A stretch of DNA of 64,000 bases from Acinetobacter sp. 10FS3-1 (GCF_013343215.1 NZ_CP039143.1:1674001-1738000), one strand, 5' to 3'; positions 7,506 through 17,256 are shown, numbered from the stretch's first letter. Translations and numbers: made by a program. Notes: generated by a model from the letters alone, not told the origin.

Positions 7506-8960
7506 ATGGCAGAGGTTGAATTGAAATTTCAAATCCCTTTACATACACGCAGCCAGTTTGAACAAGATTTTCAGCAGTATGCGCCTGCCCGGCATCATCT
7601 ATATGCCCAATATTTTGATACTCACGATCAGCAATTACAGCAACATAAAATCGCACTGCGGCAACGTCTGGAAGATAAACAATGGTTTCAGACGTTAAAG
7701 GCACCTGCGCGGCATGAGTTTGAGCGTTTTGAACTGGAACATTGCCTGGGGGAAACCCAGCCAGAATCGTGTAATTTTCATCTATATCAAAAAGATAAGC
7801 AGGCCAAAAAAATACTCAAGCAGGCAATAGGCAAGCTGAATACTCCCCTACTGCTCCAATTCGAAACAGAGGTCAAACGTCAGGTCATCCAGTATAATTA
7901 CCAGCAGAGCCAGATAGAAATAGCTTTCGATATTGGAGAAATTCGCTCTGGAGACCAGATTGCTCATATTTATGAAGTCGAATTTGAGCTTAAAACTGGT
8001 ACACTGGATCAACTGATTGCATGTGTAGAAACTTGGGTTGAACCTTATCAGTTGTGGCTGGATGTACGCAACAAATCTGAACGCGGTTATGCCCTATTAA
8101 AGGCTGAACAGCAGCTTCCAGTTCAGCATCAGGTTGTACTCAATTTAGAAGAGGAAACCGATGTTGCTAAAATCCTGCAAAAAATTGTAGCAAACTGTCT
8201 GACTCATCTTTTTCCGAATGCAACGGCAATTGCCCTAGAACACTATAATAGCGACCATGTGCATCAGGCACGTGTTGCAGTCCGTCGTTTACGCAGTGCC
8301 TTAAAAATTTTCCAGTCCGAAACCAAAAAATGTCCAGCTGAATGGCAAGATCAGCTGCGGGATATTTTTCAGCAATTAGGCGCTACCCGCGATCGGGATG
8401 CCTTAGCTGGAAGCCTGCTCCCACAATTAAAACAAGCCGGTTCACCACTTTTAGTATTACCTCCTGCTCCTAAAGGGCAGTTCAATATCAGTCAACTGTT
8501 TCAACAGCCCGCGATTACAAAGCTGTTTCTTGAACTTTTAGGCTTTAGCCAGCGCAAATTTAAGCCACATCCATCTTCCCATAAAACACTTTGCACCAGT
8601 CTCAGCAGCTTGCACCACAAAATTTGTGAGGATGCAGCCAATTATATACAGCTGGATATTGAGGCACGACATCGTACTCGCAAGCGAGTCAAGCGTTTAC
8701 GCTATAATATTGAGTTTTTGCAAAGCCTGTTTGTCGAGCAGGAAGTAAAAGCGTATCTCAAAGCATTAAAGCCTGTTCAGGAAAGTTTAGGACATTATAA
8801 CGATCTGTTCGTTGCAGAAGAGCTATTCCTTCCCTATGTGAAAAAGCAGCCCAAAGCCTGGTTTGTGCTGGGATGGATTAAAGCTGAACAACAACGCCTG
8901 TCTGCTGAAGCTGCGGCCCGGTTAATACAGTTTACTAAAACCGAGCCATTCTGGTCATAG
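7506..8960 (+). CDS. CYTH and CHAD domain protein (second of a pair; YgiF-like)
   Basis: The 484-residue protein is a tandem paralog of the preceding gene. The CYTH domain (about 1-200) keeps EVELKF at the start, ALRQRLED, TLKAPARHEFERFE and YEVEFELKTG. The CHAD domain (about 225-480) is canonical: HQARVAVRRLRSALKIF near residue 250, LGATRDRDAL, and HRTRKRVKRLRYNIEFL near 395. These basic helices are known to bind inorganic polyphosphate in CHAD proteins. E. coli YgiF with the same layout is an inorganic triphosphatase. ATG 7506 is chosen over an in-frame upstream ATG at 7416, because the latter overlaps the terminator and the extension has no domain match. Confidence 0.92.
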   Translation: MAEVELKFQIPLHTRSQFEQDFQQYAPARHHLYAQYFDTHDQQLQQHKIALRQRLEDKQWFQTLKAPARHEFERFELEHCLGETQPESCNFHLYQKDKQAKKILKQAIGKLNTPLLLQFETEVKRQVIQYNYQQSQIEIAFDIGEIRSGDQIAHIYEVEFELKTGTLDQLIACVETWVEPYQLWLDVRNKSERGYALLKAEQQLPVQHQVVLNLEEETDVAKILQKIVANCLTHLFPNATAIALEHYNSDHVHQARVAVRRLRSALKIFQSETKKCPAEWQDQLRDIFQQLGATRDRDALAGSLLPQLKQAGSPLLVLPPAPKGQFNISQLFQQPAITKLFLELLGFSQRKFKPHPSSHKTLCTSLSSLHHKICEDAANYIQLDIEARHRTRKRVKRLRYNIEFLQSLFVEQEVKAYLKALKPVQESLGHYNDLFVAEELFLPYVKKQPKAWFVLGWIKAEQQRLSAEAAARLIQFTKTEPFWS

Positions 8961-8970
8961 CGACATGGCT

Positions 8971-9603
8971 TTAACGATTTTTGCCATACACTTTCCAGAT
9001 ATTATTATCTGCCAATGGATCGCTATAACTATCACTACGTTGTTTGCGTGGCTTATCGCGTGCATCCACCAGCTCAAAGTCTGGCTCGACACTCAGCACG
9101 ATCCCATTTACATAAAATCGGGTGCGCGTATATTCACTTTGCCTATGCTGAAATACATAAGTCCGTAAGTCAACAAATTCACGGTGTGCCACCAACGCTG
9201 CTGTTTCATCACTGTCCAGCCAACGCTGCATGGCAGCCACCTGTTCTGCTTCAAACTGTCCGCATTTTTCTATCAGACTGGCAGTACCGCGAAAGGTTTT
9301 GGATTCTTTGGCCCGAGTCTTATTAATACGGATGCGATCCACATGAAAATAGAATAAGGGTAGATTCAGGTGACCGGGCAGGTGAACTGCATCTACGACC
9401 TCATCTTCCATAAACGGCTGAAACAGGTCTTGTGCTCTTTCAATCAGACCCAGCCATTGTGTGTAATATTCATCCACCTGCGACTTGGTGCCATAGTAAA
9501 TCGGTAAACCTTCAACATTGGCCAGATTTGCGGGTGGCCATATATTCTGGCGCAACAAGGCAATATCACTTTTCAGGCTTTGTACCGCAATTGCATCTTG
9601 CAT
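8971..9603 (-). CDS. Hypothetical protein, 210 aa
   Basis: It encodes a soluble protein with no signal peptide or membrane helix that I do not recognise. Visible features are IWPPANLANVEGLPIYYG near residue 25, a central acidic stretch (FMEDEVVDAVHLPGH), HVDRIRINKTRAKES, and a conserved-looking FVDLRTYVFQHRQSEYTRTRFYV segment. It converges on the second CYTH-CHAD gene with only ten bases between stops. ATG 9603 is chosen over an in-frame GTG at 9612; neither has a strong ribosome site. It is probably a genus-restricted protein of unknown function. Confidence 0.75.
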   Translation of the reverse strand: MQDAIAVQSLKSDIALLRQNIWPPANLANVEGLPIYYGTKSQVDEYYTQWLGLIERAQDLFQPFMEDEVVDAVHLPGHLNLPLFYFHVDRIRINKTRAKESKTFRGTASLIEKCGQFEAEQVAAMQRWLDSDETAALVAHREFVDLRTYVFQHRQSEYTRTRFYVNGIVLSVEPDFELVDARDKPRKQRSDSYSDPLADNNIWKVYGKNR

Positions 9604-9713
9604 GGTATTCACACTTTAATTGCTTAGGCTATTTTTAGATTAAGGCAAAGGTTTAGTTTCTGCAAGGCTTTGCCTATAATTAGACATCAAGATTTTATAG
9701 TCAGGAAAAATTC

Positions 9714-10109
9714 ATGGTTCAAAAGATTGAAGCAGCCGATGTAACCGAAGAAGAAGCGTTAAATGCTGCATTCTTTGAACGTGCTGATGAATTTATTAAA
9801 CAGGCCAATGAATTTAGCCGCGTAAAAAAAGGTTCTCAGGAAAATCCGGCAGACAAACGCGGTCAGGTCAGCGCTGCAATGCTGTTTGGTACAGCCCGTT
9901 TTAATACCTGGGTCGCTGCCAACAATTTTAAAGATGGCAATGAAATGCGCGATGCTAAAGATCAGGTCATGTCTTATATCTTGCAGCAGTTCCAGATGAT
10001 GCTGGAAGACAATTATGATGAATACTGCGAGCAGTTTGAAAACTATTTACGTTTCCGTCGTAATGAAGAGTTTCATGCCAATAAGCATCAACACGACCAT
10101 GATCATTAA
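9714..10109 (+). CDS. DUF3144 domain protein
   Basis: The 131-residue protein matches DUF3144: FFERADEFIKQANEF, then a VSAAMLFGTARFNTWVAANN block, and a helical C-terminal part with many aromatic and acidic residues. It ends in a His-rich tail (HANKHQHDHDH) that could bind metal ions. Function is unknown in this family. The start at 9714 has CAGGAAAAA upstream at good spacing. It is a single-gene unit with its own terminator. Confidence 0.88.
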   Translation: MVQKIEAADVTEEEALNAAFFERADEFIKQANEFSRVKKGSQENPADKRGQVSAAMLFGTARFNTWVAANNFKDGNEMRDAKDQVMSYILQQFQMMLEDNYDEYCEQFENYLRFRRNEEFHANKHQHDHDH

Positions 10110-10111
10110 TG

Positions 10112-10133
10112 AAAGCCCTACGGGGCTTTTTTT
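10112..10133 (+). terminator. Terminator of the DUF3144 gene
   Basis: AAAGCCC and GGGCTTT pair around a TACG loop and end in a T run, right after the stop codon. Confidence 0.88.
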
Positions 10134-10214
10134 ATGGACACAAAAAAATTGACTGTAGGCTGACTGTAGGCCTATATAAAAAATAATAAAAATTAAGGAC
10201 GGACCAAGAATATT

Positions 10215-11279
10215 ATGCAATCACTTCCCTTTTCAATCATTGACCCGCATATCCACCAATGGGATCCCTATACTACCCCGCATGCCGCGGCTTTCGCGGT
10301 GAAGCTGTTTGGCAAACATCCTAGATTGCTAGACAAGATGGTTCGACTGTTAAAACCCAAAGATGTGATTGAAACGATTGGCTTGACTGAACATCTGACT
10401 GCACCCTACCTGCCTGGAAATTACAAGAAAGATGCAGGTCATTATAAGGTGGAGCAGATTGTGCATGTCGAAGCCAGTTGGCATCAACAGAAAGGTACGG
10501 GCGTGGTAAACGAAACCCGCTTCATCGCTGGACTTCCTTTTGATCAGCATAATATCCAGTTAGGTGGCATTGTCGCCACGGCGGATCCACGACAGAAAAA
10601 TTTTAAACAGCTCCTGCAATTACATCGTGAAGCCTCACCCAAGTTTCGTGGCATCCGTAAAATGGCAGCAGTCCATGCAGATAAAGCTATTCATGCATGG
10701 GCAGATGAACCGCATCTGTACCGCAATAAAAAATTCCTCAAAGGTTTTGAGGAACTGGCCAAGCAAGATTTAAGCTTTGATGCCTGGGTATATTCTCTCC
10801 AGATTTCAGATGTTACTGCGCTGGCCAAAGCCTTTCCAGACACACCTATCGTGCTGGATCATCTGGGTACGCCTGCTGGTTTATTTGGCAAGGTGGGTAA
10901 AAGCACTGGCAAGACAGCTCAGCAACGTGAATATATTTTTCAGGCATGGATAGAGGATCTGGCTGAACTGGCACAATGCACGAATGTATCGACTAAAATG
11001 TCTGGCTTGTTTATGCCTGTTTTAGGGCATGATTTTCATCAGCAGAAACGACTGGCAACTAAACAGGAACTAGTAGAACGTGCAGCTCCCCTGATTCAGC
11101 ATGCTTTAAACTGCTTTGGAGCTAAGCGCGTGATGTTTGCGTCCAACTTTCCGATGGATCGTGTCAGCAGCTCACTCACTAACATTATTGATGCGTTTAG
11201 CGATATTGTGCAGGCTTATGATGAAAATGCCTTAAAGCCGATTTTTTATGAAAATGCTAAAGCGTTTTATAAATTATAA
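10215..11279 (+). CDS. Amidohydrolase-family (amidohydrolase 2) TIM-barrel hydrolase
   Basis: The 354-residue protein begins IIDPHIHQWDP, the metal-binding HxH motif of the amidohydrolase-2 family near residues 13-15. Later family marks are HVEASW near residue 82, a PKFRGIRKM stretch, VLDHLGTPAG with the barrel His near residue 216, and VMFASNFPMDRVS close to the end, where relatives carry the final metal-binding Asp as SNFP(M)D. The family includes lactonases and decarboxylases such as 4-sulfomuconolactonase and PDC hydrolases; the substrate here is not evident. A small membrane protein follows 40 bases later on the same strand. Confidence 0.85.
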   Translation: MQSLPFSIIDPHIHQWDPYTTPHAAAFAVKLFGKHPRLLDKMVRLLKPKDVIETIGLTEHLTAPYLPGNYKKDAGHYKVEQIVHVEASWHQQKGTGVVNETRFIAGLPFDQHNIQLGGIVATADPRQKNFKQLLQLHREASPKFRGIRKMAAVHADKAIHAWADEPHLYRNKKFLKGFEELAKQDLSFDAWVYSLQISDVTALAKAFPDTPIVLDHLGTPAGLFGKVGKSTGKTAQQREYIFQAWIEDLAELAQCTNVSTKMSGLFMPVLGHDFHQQKRLATKQELVERAAPLIQHALNCFGAKRVMFASNFPMDRVSSSLTNIIDAFSDIVQAYDENALKPIFYENAKAFYKL

Positions 11280-11319
11280 GAATAAGCGTCTGGATCCTTA
11301 AAAAAGGAGGAAAATACAT

Positions 11320-11580
11320 ATGCTCTGGGAAGAAATGATCGCTAGTCCCTTGTCAGAAAAACTTTTATATATTTGCCTGGTGATCTGTTTTAGTGGAATG
11401 GCATCCTGCTATTACCAACATATGATTCACTTACCCTTTAATAAAGATATTGCTTTCGGAGCAATCTTAATATCAGGTGGTATTTTCCTGTTTCTTTTTG
11501 CCACTTTCTGGTGGAGCTTAGCCAGTGCTGTGCTATCTGGCGTTTTAGGTGGAATCCTGTTTACCAGAAAAGTTACTTAA
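11320..11580 (+). CDS. Small two-helix membrane protein, 86 aa
   Basis: A strong ribosome site (AAAAAGGAGG) lies nine bases before ATG 11320, so translation is well supported. The protein has three hydrophobic segments, about residues 15-32 (LLYICLVICFSGMASCYY), 46-66 and 68-82 (SAVLSGVLGGILF), and ends with a basic FTRKVT tail. I do not recognise it. It follows the amidohydrolase gene and is closed by a bidirectional terminator. Confidence 0.75.
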   Translation: MLWEEMIASPLSEKLLYICLVICFSGMASCYYQHMIHLPFNKDIAFGAILISGGIFLFLFATFWWSLASAVLSGVLGGILFTRKVT

Positions 11581-11609
11581 ATTAGGGCTTTAAATAATAT
11601 TGAAAAATA

Positions 11610-11636
11610 AAAAATCCCCGACTTGAGGGGATTTTT
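11610..11636. terminator. Bidirectional terminator between convergent genes
   Basis: AAAATCCCC and GGGGATTTT pair around a seven-base loop, with A and T runs on either side. It can end both the small membrane protein gene (+) and the M16 protease gene (-). Confidence 0.88.
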
Positions 11637-11653
11637 CTATTTACCTACTCACA

Positions 11654-14425
11654 CTATGATTGCTTAACTTCTTTTCCATACTGATCGGCCATCACTTCCA
11701 CCAGCTGATTTGGCTTGATGTATTTTTTAATCACGGCATCAATGTCGGCTTTACTGAGTTGGGCAATCGCCTGATCACGTTTTTCCCGATACAACAGATT
11801 ACGGTCTTTATCCAGTTGCGGAACCAGCATGTTATGAATACGGCGATCATCTTCCAGCGCATTTAAGCGTTTTTTTAGAATACTGGCTTTGGCAGCTTCC
11901 ACTTCCTGTTCCGTGACACCCCGGGTCAATAGCTCATTCAACACTTTATATACTGCTTGTGAAACTTGTGCTGATTTCCCTGCCGTATAGTTTGCATCAA
12001 TGGAGAGCGCGCCTGACTCCGCCCATTCATCAAACTGGAGATTGGCACCAAATCCATAGACCAAGGCATTTTTTTCACGTAGCTCCTGAGCCAAACGGGA
12101 AGACAACTGGGAATTCCCCAGAATATATTCAAAGACCTGCAAAGCCGGCACATCAGGATTGTCCGCCCCCACCGGCAAAGTCATCAGTGCCTGATAGCTG
12201 CCAAACTCACGCTGCTCAGATAAGGCATGAACTTGTTGGGCAGGATAAGCTCTATATACCGATTTCAGGCGCTCATAAGGCTGTTGGGTTTTCCAGTCAG
12301 CAAAACTTTTTTTCAGGATGTTTTGCATGAACTTGGGGTTAAATTCACCCGTAACCGCAATTTGTGCATGATGGGTTTTAAAAAACTGCTGATACAAGGC
12401 CACTACCTGTTCACGGGTGGCCGCTTTAAACTGTCGGGTCGCCAGCTCAGGTTCAAAATGATAGCGAATATCTCCTGGCTGGTAGATTTCAATGATTCGC
12501 GACATGGTCAGCCCAGCAACAGTATCTGGCTCCGTATAAGGACGATCCAGAGTTGATAAAGTCTGCCCCTTGATCAGATCAAACTGGCTTTGTTCAAATA
12601 CCGGGTTTTTAAGCACCTCAACCACATACTGAAAAAACTCTTCGAATTTTTCTTTTTTGGCACTGATTTGAATGGTCAAGCCATTCACCGCTGCACTTGC
12701 AGTGGCAGATCCGCCAACTTCAATAATCTTGTCTGCAATCTGCTGCAAACTCTGGGTTTCTGAAGAACGCAATAATAGATATGCCATCAGATCCAGTACT
12801 TCACCCTTATTCAATAAGGTTTGTGCTGTACCAAAATCCAGAGCAATGGTGGCATATACCTTATCATCACGTGTAGTGGTCGGAAACAGCGCATATTTAA
12901 TGCCATTTTTCAGCTTACCGCGCTGGATCTGCTGTTCTTTTTCATGCAGATATTGCTTGGACTGCTGCACATAATCTTTTACTTCCGCCTGATAAACTCT
13001 GACATCCTTTAATGGTTCTTCTGCTTCAGCCGAAGGCGCTAAACTTTTTTGTGGGGCTTCGCTCTGCGCCAGTTGCTGTGCTTTTTTCTGATCTTCTGGT
13101 GTAGGCAGAATATTCCCGAAAATACGATGCTCTGGTTTAAAAAAGACCTGATAGGCTCGATTGACATCATTCACACTCAGCTTTTGGATCGAATCCAGAT
13201 CTTTAAAGTATTGGCTCCAGTCCCCAGAATAAGCCACTGCATAATCACTCAGACGGGAACCTATCGCGGCTGCACTATTTTTGATCATATCGGCCTGGTT
13301 ACGTACCAGATTTTTTGTACGGTTAAGTTCGACTTCATTAAAAGGCTGACTCTGCTCAATGCCTTGTATCAATCCTTCCTTTATACCTGGTGCCTGATGA
13401 TTCGGTCCATAAATCGCACCCATCATCACCAGATTAAAATCCCGGTCGAGCCAGGTTGCGGATTGCACTGTGGTGGATTTCCCGGTTTCCACCATACTTT
13501 GATACAAATGTCCACTCGGTTGCAGCGTATATAACGTCGGCGAAATGGCCAATGCTGTTTTAACACTTTCATTGGCACCCGTTAAATAAATACTGTATTT
13601 TGCCAGATCACTACCTTTTTGCACGGTAAACTCACGCGGTGCGATCTGTTCAGGTTTTAAAGGCGGTACCTGAGCCTGTGCCGGAATATTGCGCGACTGG
13701 ATCGGGCTGAAATGGCGATCAATCTGCTTGAGCACATCCGCCTTGTTAAACTTGCCTGAGATCACCATGAAGGCATTATTTGGTGCATACCATTGACGGT
13801 AAAACCGGTTCAGCTCCTGCATGCTAATGGATTGCAGTTCCTCCAGATCGCCAATCGCCAAACGTCCAAGATACTGATTGCCATAAGCCGCTTTAAAAAT
13901 TTGATCCATCATGACCGAGAAAGGCTGATCCAGACGAATTTCACGCTCACGTTTCACAATATCAATTTCAGTCGGGACATATTTTTCTTGCAGTACCAGT
14001 TTGTCCATCCGCTCGGCTTCAAGAAAAATCACTTCATTGAGTGCCGTCTGCTCAGGCCGAACCACATTGGTATATTTGGTAGAATAATAGTCGGTACTGG
14101 CATTGGTCATTAAAGTATATTGATCCAGTCGACGCTGGAATTCATCTCCTTTGACATTGCGAGTACCTTTAAAGGCCAGATGTTCCAGAAGATGAGCCAA
14201 TCCCCCCTTGCCTTGCGGATCATTCAGTGAACCGGTCAGATAAACCGTGTTCATAAATACTTTATTTTCTTTGTCATTTGGCGCGAGAATAATTCTTAAG
14301 CCATTTTCTAATTTATATTCTTCAACATTCTGCTCAGTTTTTAGTAGCACTGGCTGGGCCAGACTCAGCACCGAATAACCAGATAATAAAATCGCCAGTG
14401 TTAAACTTTTAAAGCGTATTAACAT
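11654..14425 (-). CDS. M16 family zinc protease (pitrilysin-like), secreted
   Basis: The 923-residue protein begins with a signal peptide (MLIRFKSLTLAILLSGYSVLSLA, cleavage likely before QP). The inverted zinc motif HLLEHLAFKG (HxxEH) lies near residue 80, with the distant Glu in a ligand helix about 75 residues later (EIDIVKRERE). It has the duplicated M16 layout: an active N-terminal half to about residue 450, and an inactive C-terminal half starting near residue 510 (GIKYALFPTTTRDDKVYATIALDFG) without HxxEH. It should cleave peptides in the periplasm, as E. coli PqqL-type proteases do. It is a monocistronic gene. Confidence 0.93.
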   Translation of the reverse strand: MLIRFKSLTLAILLSGYSVLSLAQPVLLKTEQNVEEYKLENGLRIILAPNDKENKVFMNTVYLTGSLNDPQGKGGLAHLLEHLAFKGTRNVKGDEFQRRLDQYTLMTNASTDYYSTKYTNVVRPEQTALNEVIFLEAERMDKLVLQEKYVPTEIDIVKREREIRLDQPFSVMMDQIFKAAYGNQYLGRLAIGDLEELQSISMQELNRFYRQWYAPNNAFMVISGKFNKADVLKQIDRHFSPIQSRNIPAQAQVPPLKPEQIAPREFTVQKGSDLAKYSIYLTGANESVKTALAISPTLYTLQPSGHLYQSMVETGKSTTVQSATWLDRDFNLVMMGAIYGPNHQAPGIKEGLIQGIEQSQPFNEVELNRTKNLVRNQADMIKNSAAAIGSRLSDYAVAYSGDWSQYFKDLDSIQKLSVNDVNRAYQVFFKPEHRIFGNILPTPEDQKKAQQLAQSEAPQKSLAPSAEAEEPLKDVRVYQAEVKDYVQQSKQYLHEKEQQIQRGKLKNGIKYALFPTTTRDDKVYATIALDFGTAQTLLNKGEVLDLMAYLLLRSSETQSLQQIADKIIEVGGSATASAAVNGLTIQISAKKEKFEEFFQYVVEVLKNPVFEQSQFDLIKGQTLSTLDRPYTEPDTVAGLTMSRIIEIYQPGDIRYHFEPELATRQFKAATREQVVALYQQFFKTHHAQIAVTGEFNPKFMQNILKKSFADWKTQQPYERLKSVYRAYPAQQVHALSEQREFGSYQALMTLPVGADNPDVPALQVFEYILGNSQLSSRLAQELREKNALVYGFGANLQFDEWAESGALSIDANYTAGKSAQVSQAVYKVLNELLTRGVTEQEVEAAKASILKKRLNALEDDRRIHNMLVPQLDKDRNLLYREKRDQAIAQLSKADIDAVIKKYIKPNQLVEVMADQYGKEVKQS

Positions 14426-14565
14426 TCTTTATCCAAAATTTTAAAGGTGAATTTTTATTACCGGTCTATATTAGAAAACGACTCTTACTCTGAATAATCT
14501 TTTAAACCGGATTGCCAGAAATACCATACCGTCTGCCAAGACGATATTATGTTTTACAATGTAAT

Positions 14566-15387
14566 TTAGATAAAAATTTCAGCCTGCATATATAACCTGG
14601 CATAGCCCGAAATTTCAATCCGATCTTCAGCTTTCAGACTGCAATACAGCTCGCCACCCCGTGCCGAAGCCTGATAGGCGACCAGTTCGGTCTTATTCAG
14701 TTTTTCCGCCCAAAGCGGTGCAATACCAGTATGGATTGAGCCTGTCACCGGATCTTCATCAATTCCGTTACTGGGCGCAAAGTAACGAGAAATACAGTCA
14801 TATTGCGTAGCACCTGTGGTAATCGCCACATCCAGCAAGCTCCCCTTTGCCGTAATGGCCGTTCGCTTGCCATTTAACTGTTTGAGCAGTTCAAAGTTCG
14901 GCCGTTCGTCCAGAACATCCTGTACCGATTCATATTCAATAATATAGCCCTGAATATTCAAATAGACATTTTTAAAAGGTTTGCTCAGGGCCTGTCTGAG
15001 TTCATCCGGATATTCTGTCACCTGCTTGGCTCGACGAACTGGAAAATCCATTCTGATTTTGCCATCTGTATCCTGAGTGACCGTAAAAATCCCCAGATCT
15101 TTAACGTGAAACTGAATAGTCTTGGCTGATGTAAAATCTTTAAACAGCACAAAGCTGCTGGCTAAAGTAGCATGTCCACAGAAATCCACCTCTTTAGTCG
15201 GAGTAAACCAGCGAATCGCATAATTTTCTGCATCCCGTACCTGAACGAAAGCGGTCTCGGACAAATTATTTTCCAGGGCAATATTCTGCATCAGGCTGTC
15301 ATCTAGCCACTGGTCCAGCACAATCACCGCGGCCGGATTTCCTTTAAACAGTGCTGTAGTGAAGGCATCCACCTGGTACATTTTCAT
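14566..15387 (-). CDS. PhzF family epimerase/isomerase-like protein
   Basis: The 273-residue protein shows the PhzF fold signatures: YQVDAFTTALFKGNPAAVI at the N-terminus, NLSETAFV with the catalytic Glu near residue 45, FTPTKEVDFCGHATLASS, and DEDPVTGSIHTGIAPLWAE in the second half. Family members isomerise substrates such as the phenazine precursor DHHA; no phenazine genes are present here, so the substrate is unknown. An AGGAG lies just before ATG 15387; an internal ATG two codons later is possible. It is followed after 140 bases by the M16 protease gene. Confidence 0.92.
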   Translation of the reverse strand: MKMYQVDAFTTALFKGNPAAVIVLDQWLDDSLMQNIALENNLSETAFVQVRDAENYAIRWFTPTKEVDFCGHATLASSFVLFKDFTSAKTIQFHVKDLGIFTVTQDTDGKIRMDFPVRRAKQVTEYPDELRQALSKPFKNVYLNIQGYIIEYESVQDVLDERPNFELLKQLNGKRTAITAKGSLLDVAITTGATQYDCISRYFAPSNGIDEDPVTGSIHTGIAPLWAEKLNKTELVAYQASARGGELYCSLKAEDRIEISGYARLYMQAEIFI

Positions 15388-15808
15388 TTTTATGCTCCTG
15401 TATATTAAGGTCTGTTGACCATTTATCTATGTCTATGTTTGTGACGTAAAAGGAATATCTCGCACTATTTTTAGCGAAGATATGGCAGGCAATGATGCAC
15501 TGAAATTCAATCGCCAAAACAACTGCGCTACTAAATCACAGCAGCAAAATCCGAAACACTATTAAAATTCAGGCTATTTCGTCCTGTACACTCTTGCTTT
15601 AAAATAACTTCTGCAAAATCACATCTGCATACAATATCAAAAGAATGGCAAATAGCCATCAATATTGAAAAGGCTATGGAAGTAGCCACGTCAAAATCGC
15701 AAAGCACTATCGTTAATATAATTTCTTGATCAATCGGCACTTTATGCGAACGCTAAAACATCGATAAATATGTTAGGTTATCAGCAAAACCCTTTAGGCT
15801 GATTCGCT
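15388..15808. other. Gene-free stretch between divergent phzF-like and gloB-like genes
   Basis: It holds the two divergent promoter regions. A 69-codon minus-strand open frame (15531-15740) lacks a ribosome site and resembles no protein I know, so it is not called. No hairpin with a T run or repeat was seen. Confidence 0.5.
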
Positions 15809-16543
15809 ATGTCCTCATACAAAATTCATTGCATTGATGTCAAAAACTCCTTACAAAACTATATCTGGTTACTGGAACATCTACCTTCCCATCAAGTCGT
15901 GGTGATTGATCCGACTGAAGCAGAACTGGTTAAAACCTATTGCACCGAACATGCTCTGATACTCAGCCAGATCTGGCTGACTCACTGGCACAAAGACCAT
16001 ACGGGCGGTGTAGCCGGATTAATTCAGGAGCAGAACCTCCCTGTTTATGGTCCACGCGCAGAACTGAGTAAAATTCCGGTGATTAGCCATCCGCTTGAAC
16101 ATGAAAATCAATTTAACTTTCATGATATTGAAGTTCAGGTTATCTCCGTTCCCGGGCACACCTTAGGCCATATCGTTTATTTTATTGATACGCTTGATGT
16201 GCTGTTCTGTGGTGATACCTTATTTGCAATGGGCTGTGGCCGTGTTTTTGAAGGTACGTATCAGCAAATGTATCACTCTCTGTCGCGTCTGGCTGCCTTA
16301 CCTCCCCGTACACAGGTCTATTGCACCCATGAATATACCTTGTCTAATGCACAGTTCGCCAAATATGTCGAGCCAGACAACCTGGAGATTCAGGAACGTT
16401 TGGAACAGGTGAAGCGTTTGCGTATGCTCGGTCAAAACACTCTGCCAAGTACCATTGAGCTAGAACTTGAAACCAATCCATTTTTACGCGCCAATAGTGT
16501 TGAAGAATTCCAGCAACTGAGAATGCAAAAAGACAATTTCTAA
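15809..16543 (+). CDS. gloB: Hydroxyacylglutathione hydrolase (glyoxalase II)
   Basis: GloB hydrolyses S-lactoylglutathione to lactate and glutathione, the second step of methylglyoxal detoxification. The 244-residue metallo-beta-lactamase-fold protein has the binuclear motif LTHWHKDHTGG (THxHxDH) near residues 56-64, VPGHTLGHIVY with the next His ligand near residue 114, FCGDTLFAMGCGRVFEG with the bridging Asp, and YCTHEYT with the last His ligand near residue 173. The C-terminal substrate-binding extension keeps NPFLR. Length is near the family norm of about 250. Confidence 0.93.
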   Translation: MSSYKIHCIDVKNSLQNYIWLLEHLPSHQVVVIDPTEAELVKTYCTEHALILSQIWLTHWHKDHTGGVAGLIQEQNLPVYGPRAELSKIPVISHPLEHENQFNFHDIEVQVISVPGHTLGHIVYFIDTLDVLFCGDTLFAMGCGRVFEGTYQQMYHSLSRLAALPPRTQVYCTHEYTLSNAQFAKYVEPDNLEIQERLEQVKRLRMLGQNTLPSTIELELETNPFLRANSVEEFQQLRMQKDNF

Positions 16544-16571
16544 TTCCTCATTCTCAGGATTTTAAATCCTT

Positions 16572-16844
16572 CTAAAGAATCTGGTTGCTTTGCGCATAAG
16601 CATCCAGTTCTGCCTGCGTTACTACGCGTAGCGTATTCATTTCATTCACTCTAACCAGCAGCAAACCACCCAGTGCTGGCTGGTAGCGACGTGCACTTCC
16701 AAAGGGTGTATAAGCCACCTGGGATTGCACACTAAACTCCAGCCAGTCTTCATGCCCCAGCATGACAGCAACCGGAGTTAAAGCCTGTTGCTGCATCTGT
16801 TCAATCTGCTGCTTTACATACTGTTCAATGTTGGGCTGAGTCAT
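16572..16844 (-). CDS. Hypothetical protein, 90 aa
   Basis: It encodes a small soluble protein that I do not recognise. It opens with a Gln-rich helix (YVKQQIEQMQQQAL) and continues with a likely beta-rich part (PVAVMLGHEDWLEFSV, YTPFGSARRYQPALGGLLLVRV). It converges on gloB with 28 bases between the stops. A GAAAGATC sequence precedes ATG 16844. The coding pattern matches its neighbours, which supports a real gene. Confidence 0.65.
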   Translation of the reverse strand: MTQPNIEQYVKQQIEQMQQQALTPVAVMLGHEDWLEFSVQSQVAYTPFGSARRYQPALGGLLLVRVNEMNTLRVVTQAELDAYAQSNQIL

Positions 16845-17256
16845 GATCTTTCAATTTCAATCTGTTTTTTCATAGTATAAATCAGAGAAATAGAAATACT
16901 GCTCAGAAAATCTTCAGCCAAGCATGCTTGAATAAAATAGAATCCAACCGGTTTATCATGAAAAGTCATGCAATAAATCTTTTACTTAACAGTCTCATTC
17001 ATAATTTTCTCTTAACCAGTTGAATATTAAAAATAATTTATAATTTTTATAACCTAAAAACATACAACATTTAGTTACAACATCTTAAAAAACATAAAAA
17101 TCATATACTTAAGCTATATTTGATGGCTTTTCTCCAGCTATGAATGTTCATTAAATCTGCATTTTCCTTTAAATTAAAATTATTTAAGGCAATCGCCCTT
17201 TAAAACAATTTTTTTCACCCTTATCTATCATTTAACAATGATGAAGGAGTTATCTC
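16845..17256. other. AT-rich gene-free stretch
   Basis: About 410 bases of strongly AT-rich sequence separate two divergent small genes. I see no open frame with a ribosome site, no terminator hairpin and no tRNA. It probably holds promoters for both sides. Confidence 0.5.

Noticed and set aside
14566..15387. Phenazine biosynthesis locus
   Set aside because: Only a PhzF-fold protein is present; no other phz gene lies nearby.
15531..15740. 69-codon minus-strand open frame between the phzF-like and gloB genes
   Set aside because: No ribosome site, no recognisable family, Cys-rich random-looking composition.
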